64,000 bases of DNA from Azospirillaceae bacterium. Lineage in GTDB: Bacteria; Pseudomonadota; Alphaproteobacteria; Azospirillales; Azospirillaceae. A program made the position numbers and the translations under genes. Of the stretch, positions 52,152 to 62,796 are shown in pieces; the first letter of the stretch is position 1; each line of letters opens with the position of its first letter. The stretch covers positions 34,621 to 98,620 of the forward strand of contig JARLIO010000099.1 of the NCBI GenBank assembly GCA_031291675.1, given 5' to 3'. Below the pieces are notes generated by a model, which made no database searches, was not told where the DNA came from, and saw only the letters and a list, made by a program, of their open reading frames with translations.

Positions 52152-52940
52152 TTACAGCCGGCGGATCTGCATCTTGATGGGGCCCTGGGCGCGGCCATGG
52201 ATGAATTGATCGACGACGGGATTGTCGGCGTGGTCGATCGCCGCGGTCGGACCGGCCCAGACAATCTGTCCCTGGTAGATCATCGCGATGCGGTCGGCGA
52301 TTTTGCGGGCACTGGCCATGTCATGGGTGATCGACAGCGCGGTGGCGCCAAGGTCACGCACACAATCGATGATCAGTTCGTTGATGACGTCGGCCATGAT
52401 CGGATCAAGCCCGGTTGTCGGCTCGTCGAAGAACAGGATCTCGGGACGGGTCGCGATCGCCCGGGCCAGTGCGACGCGTTTCTGCATGCCGCCGGAGAGC
52501 TCGGCGGGGTACAGGTTGGCGACGTCGCCGTCCAAACCGACCGCGGCCAGGTTGGCGATCGCGGCGTCACGGGCCTCGGCGCGTGGCAGCCCCCGGCCCT
52601 GGATCAGACCAAAAGCGACATTTTCCCAGACCGAAAGGCTGTCGAACAGCGCACCATCCTGAAACAGCATGCCGAACTTGGCGCGGATCGGTTCCAGGCC
52701 CCGTTCCGACAGATTGGCGGTCTCGACCCCGTCGACGCGGATCGATCCGCTGTCGGGACGCAGCAAACCCAGGATGCATTTCAGCATCACCGATTTTCCG
52801 GTACCCGATCCCCCGATGACGACGACGGATTCGCCCCGGCCGATGGTCAGGTCGACGCCGTTGAGCACCGCCTTGCTGCCAAAGGCCTTGCAGACACTGG
52901 ACAGTTCGATTTTGGGCGTGGCGGGTTCGGTCGGGGTCAT
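52152..52940 (-). CDS. mlaF: Phospholipid-trafficking ABC transporter ATPase (MlaF type)
   Basis: A 262-residue ATPase: Walker A GGSGTGKS at 43-50, Q-loop MLFQDGALFDSLSVWENVAF (a Mla-family hallmark), signature LSGGMQKRVALARA, Walker B ILFFDEPTTGLDPIMADV and switch His in SITHDMAS. It overlaps the end of mlaE by ATGA, so the two are translated together. With MlaE it should move phospholipids between membranes to keep outer-membrane asymmetry. The neighbouring STAS protein may be the third partner. No MlaD, MlaC or MlaA gene is adjacent. Confidence 0.9.
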   Translation of the reverse strand: MTPTEPATPKIELSSVCKAFGSKAVLNGVDLTIGRGESVVVIGGSGTGKSVMLKCILGLLRPDSGSIRVDGVETANLSERGLEPIRAKFGMLFQDGALFDSLSVWENVAFGLIQGRGLPRAEARDAAIANLAAVGLDGDVANLYPAELSGGMQKRVALARAIATRPEILFFDEPTTGLDPIMADVINELIIDCVRDLGATALSITHDMASARKIADRIAMIYQGQIVWAGPTAAIDHADNPVVDQFIHGRAQGPIKMQIRRL

Positions 52941-53707
52941 GAGAAAAAGATACCGGTGATCAGATAGTCACAGACCAGGATGAGGATCGAGGCGGACACC
53001 ACGGCGTTGGTCGTTGCCGCACCAACCCCTTGGGCACCACCCCGCGACTGATAGCCGTGGTAGCAGCCCATCAACGCAATCAGGAAGCCGAAGACGGCGG
53101 CCTTGACCAGTCCGGCCATGACGTCGTTCGCGGTCAGATAGAGCGCGGTCTGGCTGAGATAGGCGGCCGGATTGAACGACAGACGGTACACGGCGACCAG
53201 AAAGCCCCCGAACACACCGATGATGTCGGCGACAATCACCAGAAGCGGCAGCATCGTCAGGCCGGCGATCAAACGGGGAACCACCAGATATTTGAACGGG
53301 TTGGTCGATAGGGTCGTCAGCGCGTCGATCTGCTCGGTGACCCGCATCGTACCGATCTCCGCCGCCATCGACGCCCCGATCCGGCCCGCAACCATCAGGC
53401 CGGCCAGGACCGGCCCCAACTCGCGGACCAGCGACAGCACGACCACCGTGGCGACCGCCCCCTCCGCCTGGAACCGGGCAAAGCCGGAAAAACTCTGCAG
53501 CGCCAGCACCATTCCGGTGAACAGCGCGGTCAGCCCGACCACCGGCAAAGAATAATAGCCGATATCGACCATCTGACGGACGATCAAGCGGCCATAAATC
53601 GGGGGACGGACGAGATGTGACAAGGCGGTGGCGCTGAACTGCGCCAGCCGGCCCGTGGCCTCCAGAAAGATCAGGAACGCCCGCCCGATCGCCGCCAGAA
53701 ATCCCAT
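52937..53707 (-). CDS. mlaE: Phospholipid-trafficking ABC transporter permease (MlaE type)
   Basis: A 256-residue inner-membrane permease. It begins with an amphipathic region (MGFLAAIGRAFLIFLEATG), then RQMVDIGYYSLPVVGLTALFTGMVLALQ. The conserved cytoplasmic motif is ELGPVLAGLMVAGRIGASMAAEIGTMRVTEQIDAL. Then SFGGF-type helices, and the end reads VCDYLITGIFF. The ATG at 53707 overlaps the stop of the alr relic (TGATG), so its translation may depend on that frame. The frame reaching 53902 is antisense-like junk. Confidence 0.92.
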   Translation of the reverse strand: MGFLAAIGRAFLIFLEATGRLAQFSATALSHLVRPPIYGRLIVRQMVDIGYYSLPVVGLTALFTGMVLALQSFSGFARFQAEGAVATVVVLSLVRELGPVLAGLMVAGRIGASMAAEIGTMRVTEQIDALTTLSTNPFKYLVVPRLIAGLTMLPLLVIVADIIGVFGGFLVAVYRLSFNPAAYLSQTALYLTANDVMAGLVKAAVFGFLIALMGCYHGYQSRGGAQGVGAATTNAVVSASILILVCDYLITGIFFS

Positions 53708-53972
53708 CAGAGCAGCACCGCCGCCCGCGAACGACGCGGCCCGATGGCGTGGACGCGGCGGCCCGAAGGCAACCCCTCGAATGTCATCAAATCCATGCTG
53801 ATCCTGCCGACGATCGAAGCGTGGCCTGCACCGATGCCGCCCTGGGGGCATCCGAGGTTGGAAGCGCCCGCCACGACGAAAGCGATGATGCCGGGAAGGC
53901 AAATCGTGTGGCGGGCACCGTAACCAACGGTGCCGGGACTGTCAACGCCGGGCAACCGGCGGATGGCACCGA

Positions 53973-53976
<4 letters not shown>
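53707..53976 (-). pseudogene. alr: Alanine racemase remnant kept as a short open frame
   Basis: An 89-codon frame from an ATG that overlaps the dnaB stop (ATGA) to a TGA that overlaps the mlaE ATG. It contains SPGTVGYGA and later IVGRISMDLMTFE plus HAIGPRR, which are C-terminal-half hallmarks of alanine racemase (VGYGATY, VGRISMD). The catalytic Tyr motif GYADGY is replaced by GASNLG and the PLP-lysine half is missing. alr commonly follows dnaB in alphaproteobacteria. It cannot be an active racemase, but its frame may still couple dnaB to mlaE. Confidence 0.75.
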
Positions 53977-55475
<1,499 letters not shown>

Positions 55476-55552
55476 GAGGAGGAACTTAGCAGAGCCATCG
55501 CCCGGCGCCCATCGTTGCGGCGGGAACGGTCCTGTGGATCCCGGATAGCAAA

Positions 55553-55575
55553 GTTATCCCCAGTCTGGGAATAAC
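55553..55575. promoter_or_regulatory. 11-bp dyad upstream of dnaB, DnaA-box-like
   Basis: GTTATCCCCAG and CTGGGAATAAC are inverted copies with one mismatch, separated by a single T. Each arm contains TTATCCCCA or TTATTCCCA, one or two changes from the DnaA box TTATCCACA. It lies between dnaB and the divergent unknown gene at 55689, with a TGTGGATCC nearby. Confidence 0.4.
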
Positions 55576-55688
55576 GGGCATGATTGTGAAGCGATCCAGG
55601 TCTTGCGTTTCGCTGTCGCCATGTGCACATGATGTCGTAGGGCGGGATCCGACATCGCGGGCGGCCCGCAGAGTTACGGCTGTGCAAG

Positions 55689-56084
55689 ATGAATAGGGAA
55701 AAGTCGCCGCGCTCGGATGCCGGGGGCCTCAGTTATCAACAGATTGCCCTGGCCCGCCTCGTTGCCGATCGCCATGGCATCACGCTGCCCTTGGGGTTCG
55801 AGGATGATGGCCCTTGGACTCGGCGCTTCCTTGACGTGTTTGCGTTCGATACGCAGACCGAACAGGATGTGTTCCGCCGCATCGTCAATTTGCGGCAATG
55901 GGCGCGGGAGGGACGTGACGCGGACGAGATGGGGCGCAAGCTCGATATCAAGCCGGCGCTGGTGGTCTTCGCCCTCGCGGTGTTGCGCGACTCAGGATTC
56001 GACCTCGACGATGTGGCCGAGGATCTGGGGCCCGATCCCGAAGACGCTTATTGGCACATGGCCGAGGAAGACGCCTTTGTCTGA
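55689..56084 (+). CDS. Hypothetical acidic protein, 131 aa
   Basis: I do not recognise this protein. It is acidic and hydrophilic with no membrane segment. Features are LSYQQIALARLVADRHGITLP near the N-terminus, PWTRRFLDVFAF, a helical middle (QDVFRRIVNLRQWAREGRDADEM) and a Glu/Asp-rich end (EDLGPDPEDAYWHMAEEDAF). It has good coding composition and is divergent from dnaB across a 213-base region, so it may have its own promoter near the dyad. It could be a small DNA-binding or topoisomerase-linked protein, but nothing proves it. Confidence 0.7.
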   Translation: MNREKSPRSDAGGLSYQQIALARLVADRHGITLPLGFEDDGPWTRRFLDVFAFDTQTEQDVFRRIVNLRQWAREGRDADEMGRKLDIKPALVVFALAVLRDSGFDLDDVAEDLGPDPEDAYWHMAEEDAFV

Positions 56085-56167
56085 TGTTGCACGGGTTTGA
56101 TGCCGGGGGCGGCGGCAACCGGCGCGGCGGGGCGTGCCCGCCGCGCGTGTTGAGGTTCAGTTGAGGT

Positions 56168-57850
56168 TCAGGCGGCCAGGATCTTCCCGAAGAATTCCGA
56201 CATTTCACCGTTGAGCGTCGTGGCTTCGTGACGCAGGTCGTCCGAGGCGCTCTGCAGTTCCACGGCCGCGTTGCTGGTCGTTTCGGCGGCTTCGGCGATC
56301 CCCGAGATATTGGCCGACACGTCCCGTGTCCCGCTCGCCGCCTGATTGATGCTCCGCGCGATTTCCTGGGTCGTGGCACCCTGTTGATCCATCGCCGAGG
56401 CAATGCCGGTGGCGATCCCCTGCATATCCTTGACGGTTGCACCGATATTGGCGATCGCCTCGACCACGCGGGTGGTCTCACTCTGAATGGCGTTGATATG
56501 GGTCTGGATCTCTTCGGTGGCGCTGGTGGTCTGGGTGGCCAGTGCCTTGACCTCGGTGGCGACAACCGCAAAGCCCCGGCCCGATTCCCCGGCACGCGCG
56601 GCTTCGATCGTCGCGTTGAGCGCCAACAGATTGGTCTGGCCGGCGATCCGATTGATGACGTCGACAATCGCCCCGATCCGCTGGGTTGCCTCGGCCAGGC
56701 CGTGCATGGCACTGCTGGTGCGTTCGGCCTCGGCGACGGCCCGTTCGGCGGTGTCGGTCGAACGGACGATCTGATGATTGACCTCGGAGACCGCCGCGGA
56801 CAGTTCCTCGGCAGCGCCGGCAATCGCCTCGACATTGTCTGTGGTGCCGCTCGCCGCACTATTGACCGTCGCGACCTTGGCGCGGCTTTGGGTCGCCATG
56901 GCGGCAAGGCTGGCCGCATGGCTCTGGACCTGACCGGCCGCGCCGACCACCGCCATCACGGCACGGGCGGTTCGATCCCGGAATGAGGTGATCAGGCGTT
57001 CGATCGCTTCGTGGCGTTCGATCTTGCTGGCCTGTTCCGCCTGTTGCAGCGTCGCGAGGCGGTCGGCTTCGATCTTGTTGATCTTGAAGACCTCCAGCGC
57101 ACTTGCCAAGCGGCCCAACTCGTGACGATCGCCCTGGAAAGGCACGGTGATCGACAGATCGCCCCCGGCCAGGGCGGTCATGCGCTGGGTAATCGTCTCC
57201 AGCGGGTGGCTGATACTGCGGGCGAGCAGGAACGCGATCGCGCCCCCGGCCAACAGGACCAGAACGGTGAGGCCAACCGAAACACGGACCTCATGGTAAT
57301 AGATTGCATCAACATCGCCGATATAGATACCGGTGCCGATCGCCCATTGCCAGGGTTCAAACGGCATGATGTAGGAAAGCTTCTGCATCCGGCTGCCGGC
57401 ATCGAGCGTGCCGTTGCGGGTCGTACGATAGTAAACAAAGCCGCCACCGGCGCGGGCCGCCGCGATCTGATTGCGAACGGTCGGAACGCCATCAACGTCG
57501 GTTGCGTCCATCCGGTTCTTGCCGATGAATTCGGCCTGCGGGTGGACCAGCGACACGCCGTCATAGCGCTGGACGAAGTAATAATTGCCCTCGGCATAAC
57601 GCAGGCGCCCGAGATCCGCAATGGCGCCCTTCTGGGCCTGTTCCGTGGTCAGGGCTCCGGATTTTTCTTTGTCATACCAGGTTCCGACAATGGTTGACGT
57701 GGTCTGAACCAGGTTCTTGAGTGCCTCCTGGCGGTCCTTCAGCAGGTTTTCCTGAAGCCCCGACAAACCGAACCAGACTGTGGCCAGCAGAGCCAGAAAC
57801 AGGACCGGCAGGAATGCCATGAGGCGTGCAAAAATAGACAGTCTCTTCAT
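56168..57850 (-). CDS. Methyl-accepting chemotaxis protein with Cache (sCache_2) sensor
   Basis: A 560-residue membrane chemoreceptor. Helix one ([19 protein letters not shown]) and helix two ([21 protein letters not shown]) flank a periplasmic domain of about 140 residues. Its [29 protein letters not shown] and [19 protein letters not shown] are the hallmarks of single-Cache domains that bind small acids such as lactate or pyruvate. HAMP follows ([16 protein letters not shown]), then the signalling domain with tip [19 protein letters not shown]. The ATG at 57850 has GGAGG seven bases upstream. Confidence 0.95.
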   Translation of the reverse strand: MKRLSIFARLMAFLPVLFLALLATVWFGLSGLQENLLKDRQEALKNLVQTTSTIVGTWYDKEKSGALTTEQAQKGAIADLGRLRYAEGNYYFVQRYDGVSLVHPQAEFIGKNRMDATDVDGVPTVRNQIAAARAGGGFVYYRTTRNGTLDAGSRMQKLSYIMPFEPWQWAIGTGIYIGDVDAIYYHEVRVSVGLTVLVLLAGGAIAFLLARSISHPLETITQRMTALAGGDLSITVPFQGDRHELGRLASALEVFKINKIEADRLATLQQAEQASKIERHEAIERLITSFRDRTARAVMAVVGAAGQVQSHAASLAAMATQSRAKVATVNSAASGTTDNVEAIAGAAEELSAAVSEVNHQIVRSTDTAERAVAEAERTSSAMHGLAEATQRIGAIVDVINRIAGQTNLLALNATIEAARAGESGRGFAVVATEVKALATQTTSATEEIQTHINAIQSETTRVVEAIANIGATVKDMQGIATGIASAMDQQGATTQEIARSINQAASGTRDVSANISGIAEAAETTSNAAVELQSASDDLRHEATTLNGEMSEFFGKILAA

Positions 57851-58134
57851 CATGATGCCTCCGAAAGATCGCGCTGAATTCCCCATGAATGCGAGATTTC
57901 GTGCGCAGTGTTGTTGCAAGCGCAGCCGCTTGGCCGATCGATTCGTCCTGCATTCCCGCCCCGGTGCGCGAAAGTAACGAAGATGGGGGCGCGATGGAGT
58001 GATAGTTGTGATGTCACGACTGCAAGGCTCCAAGGCAGTTCATTTTTTGGAATTCAGATAACGTGACTTGAGATGTTTTCCGGATTCGTGGTCATATCGA
58101 CGTGTTCGTCGTGAACAGGGAAGCGAGGTGTCTG

Positions 58135-59142
58135 ATGAATAGCGAGTCTGCCGGCCAGGAGGTTGTCGCATCGGTCGCCCGGTCTCGGGTTCCCGGTGAC
58201 GTTGTTTTTTCGGCGACGATGCATTTGCGGTTGCTGTTGCGCGTCGATCGCACGCAAAGCATCCGACATGCCCTGGGATTGGCCATTCGCCCCGGCGCCC
58301 GGGTTCTTGATGTCGGTTGCGGCTCCGGGCTGCTGTCTTTTCTGGCGCTGGCCGCCGGGGCGGCGACGGTGGTCGGTGTCGATCGCGACAATATCGCTTT
58401 GGCCCGTGCCCTGGCCGCGGCCAATGGCATGGATGACCGGGTTGAGTTCCTCGAAGCGGACATTGCCGATCTTGGTCCGACGGATGTGCCCGGTGCGTTC
58501 GATGTGATTATCGCCTTCATTTATACCAATCACATGCTGGTCGATGAGGCGCGCTCGCGCGCGGTTTTCGCCCTGCGTCGGCGTTTTGCGGCGGCGGGTG
58601 CGGTTACTGTACCCAACCGGGTCTGCTATCGGGCGATCGCCTGCCAGTGGCCGGGGCTCGACGCCGCCACGGAACTGGCCGACTTGCGTACCGCGGTCAC
58701 CGACATCGAGGGGCGATACGGCCTGAAATTCGGGCCCCTGTTGGACGCCGCCGCAGCCGAGATTCTGTTTGAAGGCGCGCGCCCCCCGATTCATGGGGAA
58801 CGCAAATGGCTGCCCGGCGCGACCAGCGGTGGCTATCGTCATCCCCGCGGGGCCGCCCGGTTCCTCAGTGACCCGTCGCCGGTCATTGAATTCCGCTATG
58901 ACGCGGATCCGGATTTCGTCGGCCTGCCGGCACAGTTGGCGCTGACCATCACGGCGCCCGGCATCGTCACCGCGGTGATGTGGGTCCAGGAATTGTGGTT
59001 CAACGATCATCTGATCTGGACCGCGGAGGCACTGAGCCCGGTGGCGGCGCCGTTGGCCGTGCAGGCGGATGACCATTTCCAGGTTTTGCTCGACGCGCAA
59101 TGGCGGGCCACCAACCGGGTCGAGGCTTGGTGCGTGCGCTGA
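58135..59142 (+). CDS. Class I SAM-dependent methyltransferase, PRMT-like fold
   Basis: A 335-residue enzyme. SAM motif I VLDVGCGSGLLSF lies near residue 58; motif post-I is VVGVDRD, and the beta-4 region is AFDVIIAFIYTNHMLVDEA. The overall order resembles protein arginine methyltransferases, but the double-E loop (SEWMGY type) is replaced, so the substrate is probably not arginine. The C-terminal barrel-like part ends VQELWFNDHLIWTAEALSP. A GTG at 58102 is an alternative start; ATG 58135 has AGG eight bases before. It is convergent with the sulfotransferase gene. Confidence 0.85.
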   Translation: MNSESAGQEVVASVARSRVPGDVVFSATMHLRLLLRVDRTQSIRHALGLAIRPGARVLDVGCGSGLLSFLALAAGAATVVGVDRDNIALARALAAANGMDDRVEFLEADIADLGPTDVPGAFDVIIAFIYTNHMLVDEARSRAVFALRRRFAAAGAVTVPNRVCYRAIACQWPGLDAATELADLRTAVTDIEGRYGLKFGPLLDAAAAEILFEGARPPIHGERKWLPGATSGGYRHPRGAARFLSDPSPVIEFRYDADPDFVGLPAQLALTITAPGIVTAVMWVQELWFNDHLIWTAEALSPVAAPLAVQADDHFQVLLDAQWRATNRVEAWCVR

Positions 59143-59268
59143 CGCATCCGTGTCACGGGTCTGATACCAGCCCGCCGTGATCTTGACTCATGTACGGTCG
59201 CGACGGCGACCGCGCGCCCCGTGGCGCGGAGCCAAGCGCCCGGATGGGCGCGCCGGCGCCTGAGGCCG

Positions 59269-59294
59269 CGCTTTGATCGGTCACGATCAAAGCG
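59269..59294. terminator. Perfect 10-bp hairpin between convergent genes
   Basis: CGCTTTGATC (59269-59278) and GATCAAAGCG (59285-59294) with a six-base loop GGTCAC. It lies just before the end of the sulfotransferase gene and after the methyltransferase stop, so it may end both transcripts. No T-run. Confidence 0.55.
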
Positions 59295-59310
59295 GATTGA
59301 TATCAGGCGA

Positions 59311-60336
59311 TCAGGCAGCGGTCGCATGATGCACGGTGTGGCTGTCAACCGGGGGAACGAGGTCGGCGATCCTGACATCCAGGTCCTGCGCGCAGGCCGT
59401 GACCGACCGTTGGTAGAGATCGTAGAGACCGAACGCGGTCATGTCGGCGATCTGGGCGTCGGTGGGTTTCTGCGCCCTTGGATGGTAGCAATAGCCCGAA
59501 TCGGCACCGTGCAGGCCGGGAAATTCGAAGGTTTCCGGTTGGGGTGGATAGATGATGCCGCAGTCGCTCGATTCCAGATCGCCCCGGCCCTGCCAATCGG
59601 TCACGGCCGCCGCGGTGAAATGGCGGTTCAGGCCGAGACGGCGGAACAGGGCCCGTGCGGCACGCACCGGTTGACGGCTGGCCTCGTAAACATAGTGGGT
59701 GACCCCGATCCCGAATTTGCGGGCATGCGCCTCGACCCTGATCCCGTTGAGTGAGGACAGGATGTGGAAATATTCGATCTGCTGCAGGGGGAGGCGGTCG
59801 CGAAATTTCTCCAGCCACGACACCAGCGAGTCGGCGGGATCGCGATCGAGCATGATCAGGTGCAGCTTGCTCGACGGGTAGCCGGCGGCGACCAGGGCTT
59901 CCACCGGCATATACAGGCATTCGGCCAGCGAATAGGGACCCGCCGTTTCTTTGGCGAAAATGGTCGGATGATCCACGGACGAAGGCACCGGCCAGGGTAT
60001 GATCTCGCAGCCCGTCAAGGCTTGGCGCAGCATGGCCTTCACCGGTTGATAAAAAGCGGGCACGCCGGCGATACCGAAGAGATTGGTCAGCGCCGTCGAT
60101 CCGACCCGCGCCTTGCCCCAGGCATAAATGACGGCGGGAAGATCATCGGGATTACGGTGTTGCAACGCGGCGTCCAGACAATCGATCACGCGATTCATCG
60201 TCGTATTGATTGTCTGGGGCTCGGTCTGAAAGGCGCGATCGGGCTCCGACACGACGAGCGGCAGCAATGCGCTGTCGGATCTGATCAGCGTCGCCAACTG
60301 TTCAAGCTCCGGCTTTTCGATGATGTGGCTCGGCAT
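59311..60336 (-). CDS. Sulfotransferase-like protein with KARVGSTAL P-loop
   Basis: A 341-residue cytoplasmic protein. WGKARVGSTALTNLFGIAG near residue 73 resembles the PAPS 5'-phosphosulfate loop of bacterial sulfotransferases (RSGTTLL, here RVGSTAL). LHLIMLDRDPADSLVSWLEKF near residue 180 resembles the 3'-phosphate-binding region (RDPRDVAVS). The C-terminal segment GYCYHPRAQKPTDAQIAD is unusual. The target may be a lipid, sugar or small molecule. The ATG at 60336 has GGAG nine bases upstream. No sulfate-activation genes are near. Confidence 0.75.
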   Translation of the reverse strand: MPSHIIEKPELEQLATLIRSDSALLPLVVSEPDRAFQTEPQTINTTMNRVIDCLDAALQHRNPDDLPAVIYAWGKARVGSTALTNLFGIAGVPAFYQPVKAMLRQALTGCEIIPWPVPSSVDHPTIFAKETAGPYSLAECLYMPVEALVAAGYPSSKLHLIMLDRDPADSLVSWLEKFRDRLPLQQIEYFHILSSLNGIRVEAHARKFGIGVTHYVYEASRQPVRAARALFRRLGLNRHFTAAAVTDWQGRGDLESSDCGIIYPPQPETFEFPGLHGADSGYCYHPRAQKPTDAQIADMTAFGLYDLYQRSVTACAQDLDVRIADLVPPVDSHTVHHATAA

Positions 60337-60937
60337 GCAGGAGACTCCATGATATCGCAAAACGGCAGCGTCGCGATTGTAATAATCGTGAAGCAAGACA
60401 TTCCAAGAACCCCCGCATAGCCGTGTTACGACCAATACGGTGCGAGCGAAATGTTAGGCATACCGTTCTGATGTGCCGATTCAATCAGAAAGGTGTTGCC
60501 AAAACGTTAAATTATTTATTTCTGTGATGAAAATGAAAGAAACAATAGAAACGCCAGGGAACAATCTTGTGCTGCGTTCAGGGGGGAATACCTTCGCAAA
60601 GGTGGCGAAAAAAGAACGGATTTTTCCGCCTTTTTCAGCGCATTTCCAGAAAATGCACCCTTTATTAGAGGGGGCCAACACCACGAAAATCCCGGCCTCG
60701 CGTAAGATGACAGGGTTTCTCAACGCGAATGCCGGCCCGTGCGCGGCCGAAACCCGATGTCGGAACACAAGTATGGACTGCACAGCGCTGACGGGAAGGG
60801 GGCGGGAAACGTGAAAGCCGCGCGCGGCTGCGTTCAAGAAAGATCGCGGCGCTGGAGGCCCTGGTTGCGATCGGCGGCGCGACGACGATCAGGCCATGCG
60901 CGCGACCGCCTGCCGCCCGGGCGTCAGTATGCCGCGG
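60337..60937. other. Intergenic region, no convincing gene
   Basis: About 600 bases upstream of the sulfotransferase gene and beyond the end of the YjbR-like gene. The stretch 60450-60700 is AT-rich with several A- and T-runs, including a short CGGA/TCCG hairpin followed by CCTTTTT near 60620. The frames on either strand lack ribosome-binding sites and sensible composition. Confidence 0.55.
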
Positions 60938-61315
60938 TCATCGCGCCAAGCTTATCGGCGCGCCCAGGCCGAGTTCCAGCCTTTTGCGTTTTGACAGACC
61001 CTGGGAGACGATGGCGTAGGATTGGCGCAGATAGTCGCGCAGTTCACCATCGGACAGCCCCGGTTTGGCGAAATGCTGGATCCATTTCAGGCCGCGCGAT
61101 GCCAGATAGGGCGCGGGGCGCAATCCGGGTTGCTCCCTGAGCATCTCGTAGGACAGATCACTGACCTTGAAGGTGACCCGCAGCCCGTCATCGTGCCCGC
61201 CGGCGAACGCGAATACTTTGCCGCCAATCTTCCAGACCTGTGATCCGCCCCACTGGACCACGAATGTCGTCGCCGGAAGCGCGCTGCAGAACAGATTGAA
61301 TTCGCCTTGTGTCAT
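60938..61315 (-). CDS. MmcQ/YjbR family DNA-binding-like protein
   Basis: A 125-residue small protein of the YjbR (double-wing) family: TQGEFNLFCSALPATTFVVQ, GSQVWKIGGKVFAFAG, VTFKVSDLSYEMLREQPGLRPAPYL, GLKWIQHF, SDGELRDYLRQSYAIV. The family adopts a CyaY-like fold and is thought to bind DNA or act in toxin-like systems, but its function is unknown. The ATG at 61315 is chosen for family length. Repeat A copy 3 lies 20 to 90 bases upstream. Confidence 0.85.
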   Translation of the reverse strand: MTQGEFNLFCSALPATTFVVQWGGSQVWKIGGKVFAFAGGHDDGLRVTFKVSDLSYEMLREQPGLRPAPYLASRGLKWIQHFAKPGLSDGELRDYLRQSYAIVSQGLSKRKRLELGLGAPISLAR

Positions 61316-61335
61316 CTTGCCCGGCTCCAGAAGTG

Positions 61336-61402
61336 ACGGCTCTAGGTCTTTGTTTCGTCGCATTTTCTACGCCCAACCGGAACCCGCTTGGTCGGAAAAT
61401 GC
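61336..61402 (+). repeat. Dispersed palindromic repeat A, copy 3 (partly decayed)
   Basis: GCATTTTCTACGCCC...GGTCGGAAAATGC keeps the second dyad intact. The first dyad is reduced to ACGGCTCTAGG and TTTGTTTCG remnants. It is in the leader region of the YjbR-like gene and in the same orientation as copy 2. Nothing else is recognised from 61403 to 61761. Confidence 0.7.
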
Positions 61403-61761
61403 TCTGGGGATCGACGGCACCGAGGGTGGCGTGGATGCCGCCGCCGGTCGGGGATGGTCGTTGGCAGCGCTGCCTCAACCCGACGCCACCCCCGGGAAAT
61501 GATCATGCTGGGCGCCTGCGCCGTTCAATGCCAATCAGAAGGGTTGTCTGAACGATCTGCGGACGTGCCGACCGGCCGGCCTTTCGGCGCCGGAGGCCGG
61601 TTGAGGCCAATTGAACTCAGCCAACATGGACAGCAAGTCAGCGACTTCAGCGTGGCCGCCGGACCTGCGCATCGGCCAGGGCGGTTCGGTGTCAAGGCAG
61701 TTGCGGCGGCGGCGGCGGGAATTGGGATTGTCGTCACCGGCTTGTTCGAGCCGCCGATATT

Positions 61762-62655
61762 TCAGATTTCACGGAACAGCGCTTGCGTCATGTGATCGAT
61801 GAAAACGCGCAGGCGCGGCGATACCAGGCGGTTAGACGGCCACAAAATGCTGAATTGTCCCGGATCGGCGAGATGGGTGCCAAGAACCGTGTGAAGAAGG
61901 CCGGCGTCCAACGCATCCCTCGCCAGGAAATCCGGCATGTAGGCGATCCCCAAACCGGAAATCGCCGCTGCACGTAAAGCCTCCATGTTGTTGCAGGTCA
62001 GAGGCGATGGACGACGGAAGGGATCGGAACCCTCCGCATTCGCGAGTTGCCAAACCTGAAGCTTGCCCGAAGTCGGGAAGCGGAAGCGAAGACAATCGTG
62101 CGTTTCCAGATCGCGCGGCGATTGCGGGATGCCGTTCCGCGCCAGATAGGATGGAGACGCACACAGGACGAAGCGGAACGACCCGAGATGGCGCGACATC
62201 AACCTTGAATCGGTCAAAGCCCCACTGCGGATCACCGCATCCAACCCGTCTTCGACCACATCGACGAGGCGATCATTGAAGTCGATGTCCAGTTCTATCT
62301 CGGGATAGCGCCTGCGGAACTCTGGGATCACCGGCAGAAGGAAACGATAGCCGATCGTCGGCACGCTGACGCGGAGCCGGCCACGCGGAATGCGCGTCGC
62401 ATCCGACAGCATCGCTTCGGCGTCACGCAGGTCGTCGAGAATGCGACGGCAGCGCTCGTAAAATGTCGCGCCTTCCTCCGTCAGCGAAATCCGCCTGGTC
62501 GTGCGGTGAAAGAGCCTCACGCCGACGCTCTCCTCCAGCTTGGCGATGTTCTTGCCGACAGCGGAGGCGGATATGCCGAGCGCACGGCCGGCGGCAACGA
62601 AGCTCAAGCGTTCCGCTGCCTGCACGAATGTTACGATGCCGCTCAAACTGTCCAT
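61762..62655 (-). CDS. LysR-family transcriptional regulator
   Basis: A 297-residue regulator. The N-terminal winged helix has FVQAAERLSFVAAGRALGISASAVGKNIAKLEESVGVRLFHRTTRRISLTEEG-type content in sequence (residues about 10-62). The effector domain begins RLRVSVPTIGYRFLLPVIPEF. No Shine-Dalgarno precedes ATG 62655. It is divergent from an MFS transporter gene with 140 bases between, so it probably controls that gene. Codon choice in this pair differs slightly from the region to the left (more CTC/GTC/GCG mixtures), suggesting a separately acquired module. Confidence 0.93.
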   Translation of the reverse strand: MDSLSGIVTFVQAAERLSFVAAGRALGISASAVGKNIAKLEESVGVRLFHRTTRRISLTEEGATFYERCRRILDDLRDAEAMLSDATRIPRGRLRVSVPTIGYRFLLPVIPEFRRRYPEIELDIDFNDRLVDVVEDGLDAVIRSGALTDSRLMSRHLGSFRFVLCASPSYLARNGIPQSPRDLETHDCLRFRFPTSGKLQVWQLANAEGSDPFRRPSPLTCNNMEALRAAAISGLGIAYMPDFLARDALDAGLLHTVLGTHLADPGQFSILWPSNRLVSPRLRVFIDHMTQALFREI

Positions 62656-62796
62656 GTCGTTATATTGGGGAATTTTTCTCCGTAATCAACGGACAAATTG
62701 GCCATTTATAGCGATCGGGCTCCGTTATAGCATCCGGCAATGCGGCTGGATGGGTATCTGCGTCGCTCTTTCCCAAACAGCGATGGAGAACCGCGC

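Noticed and set aside
52937..53902. Longer mlaE frame starting at 53902
   Set aside because: The extra N-terminus is Arg/His-rich, overlaps the alr relic in another frame and is absent from the MlaE family; ATG 53707 fits family length.
60473..60837. Overlapping open frames on both strands in the 60.5-60.8 kb gap
   Set aside because: No ribosome-binding sites, no similarity, and mixed composition; treated as intergenic.
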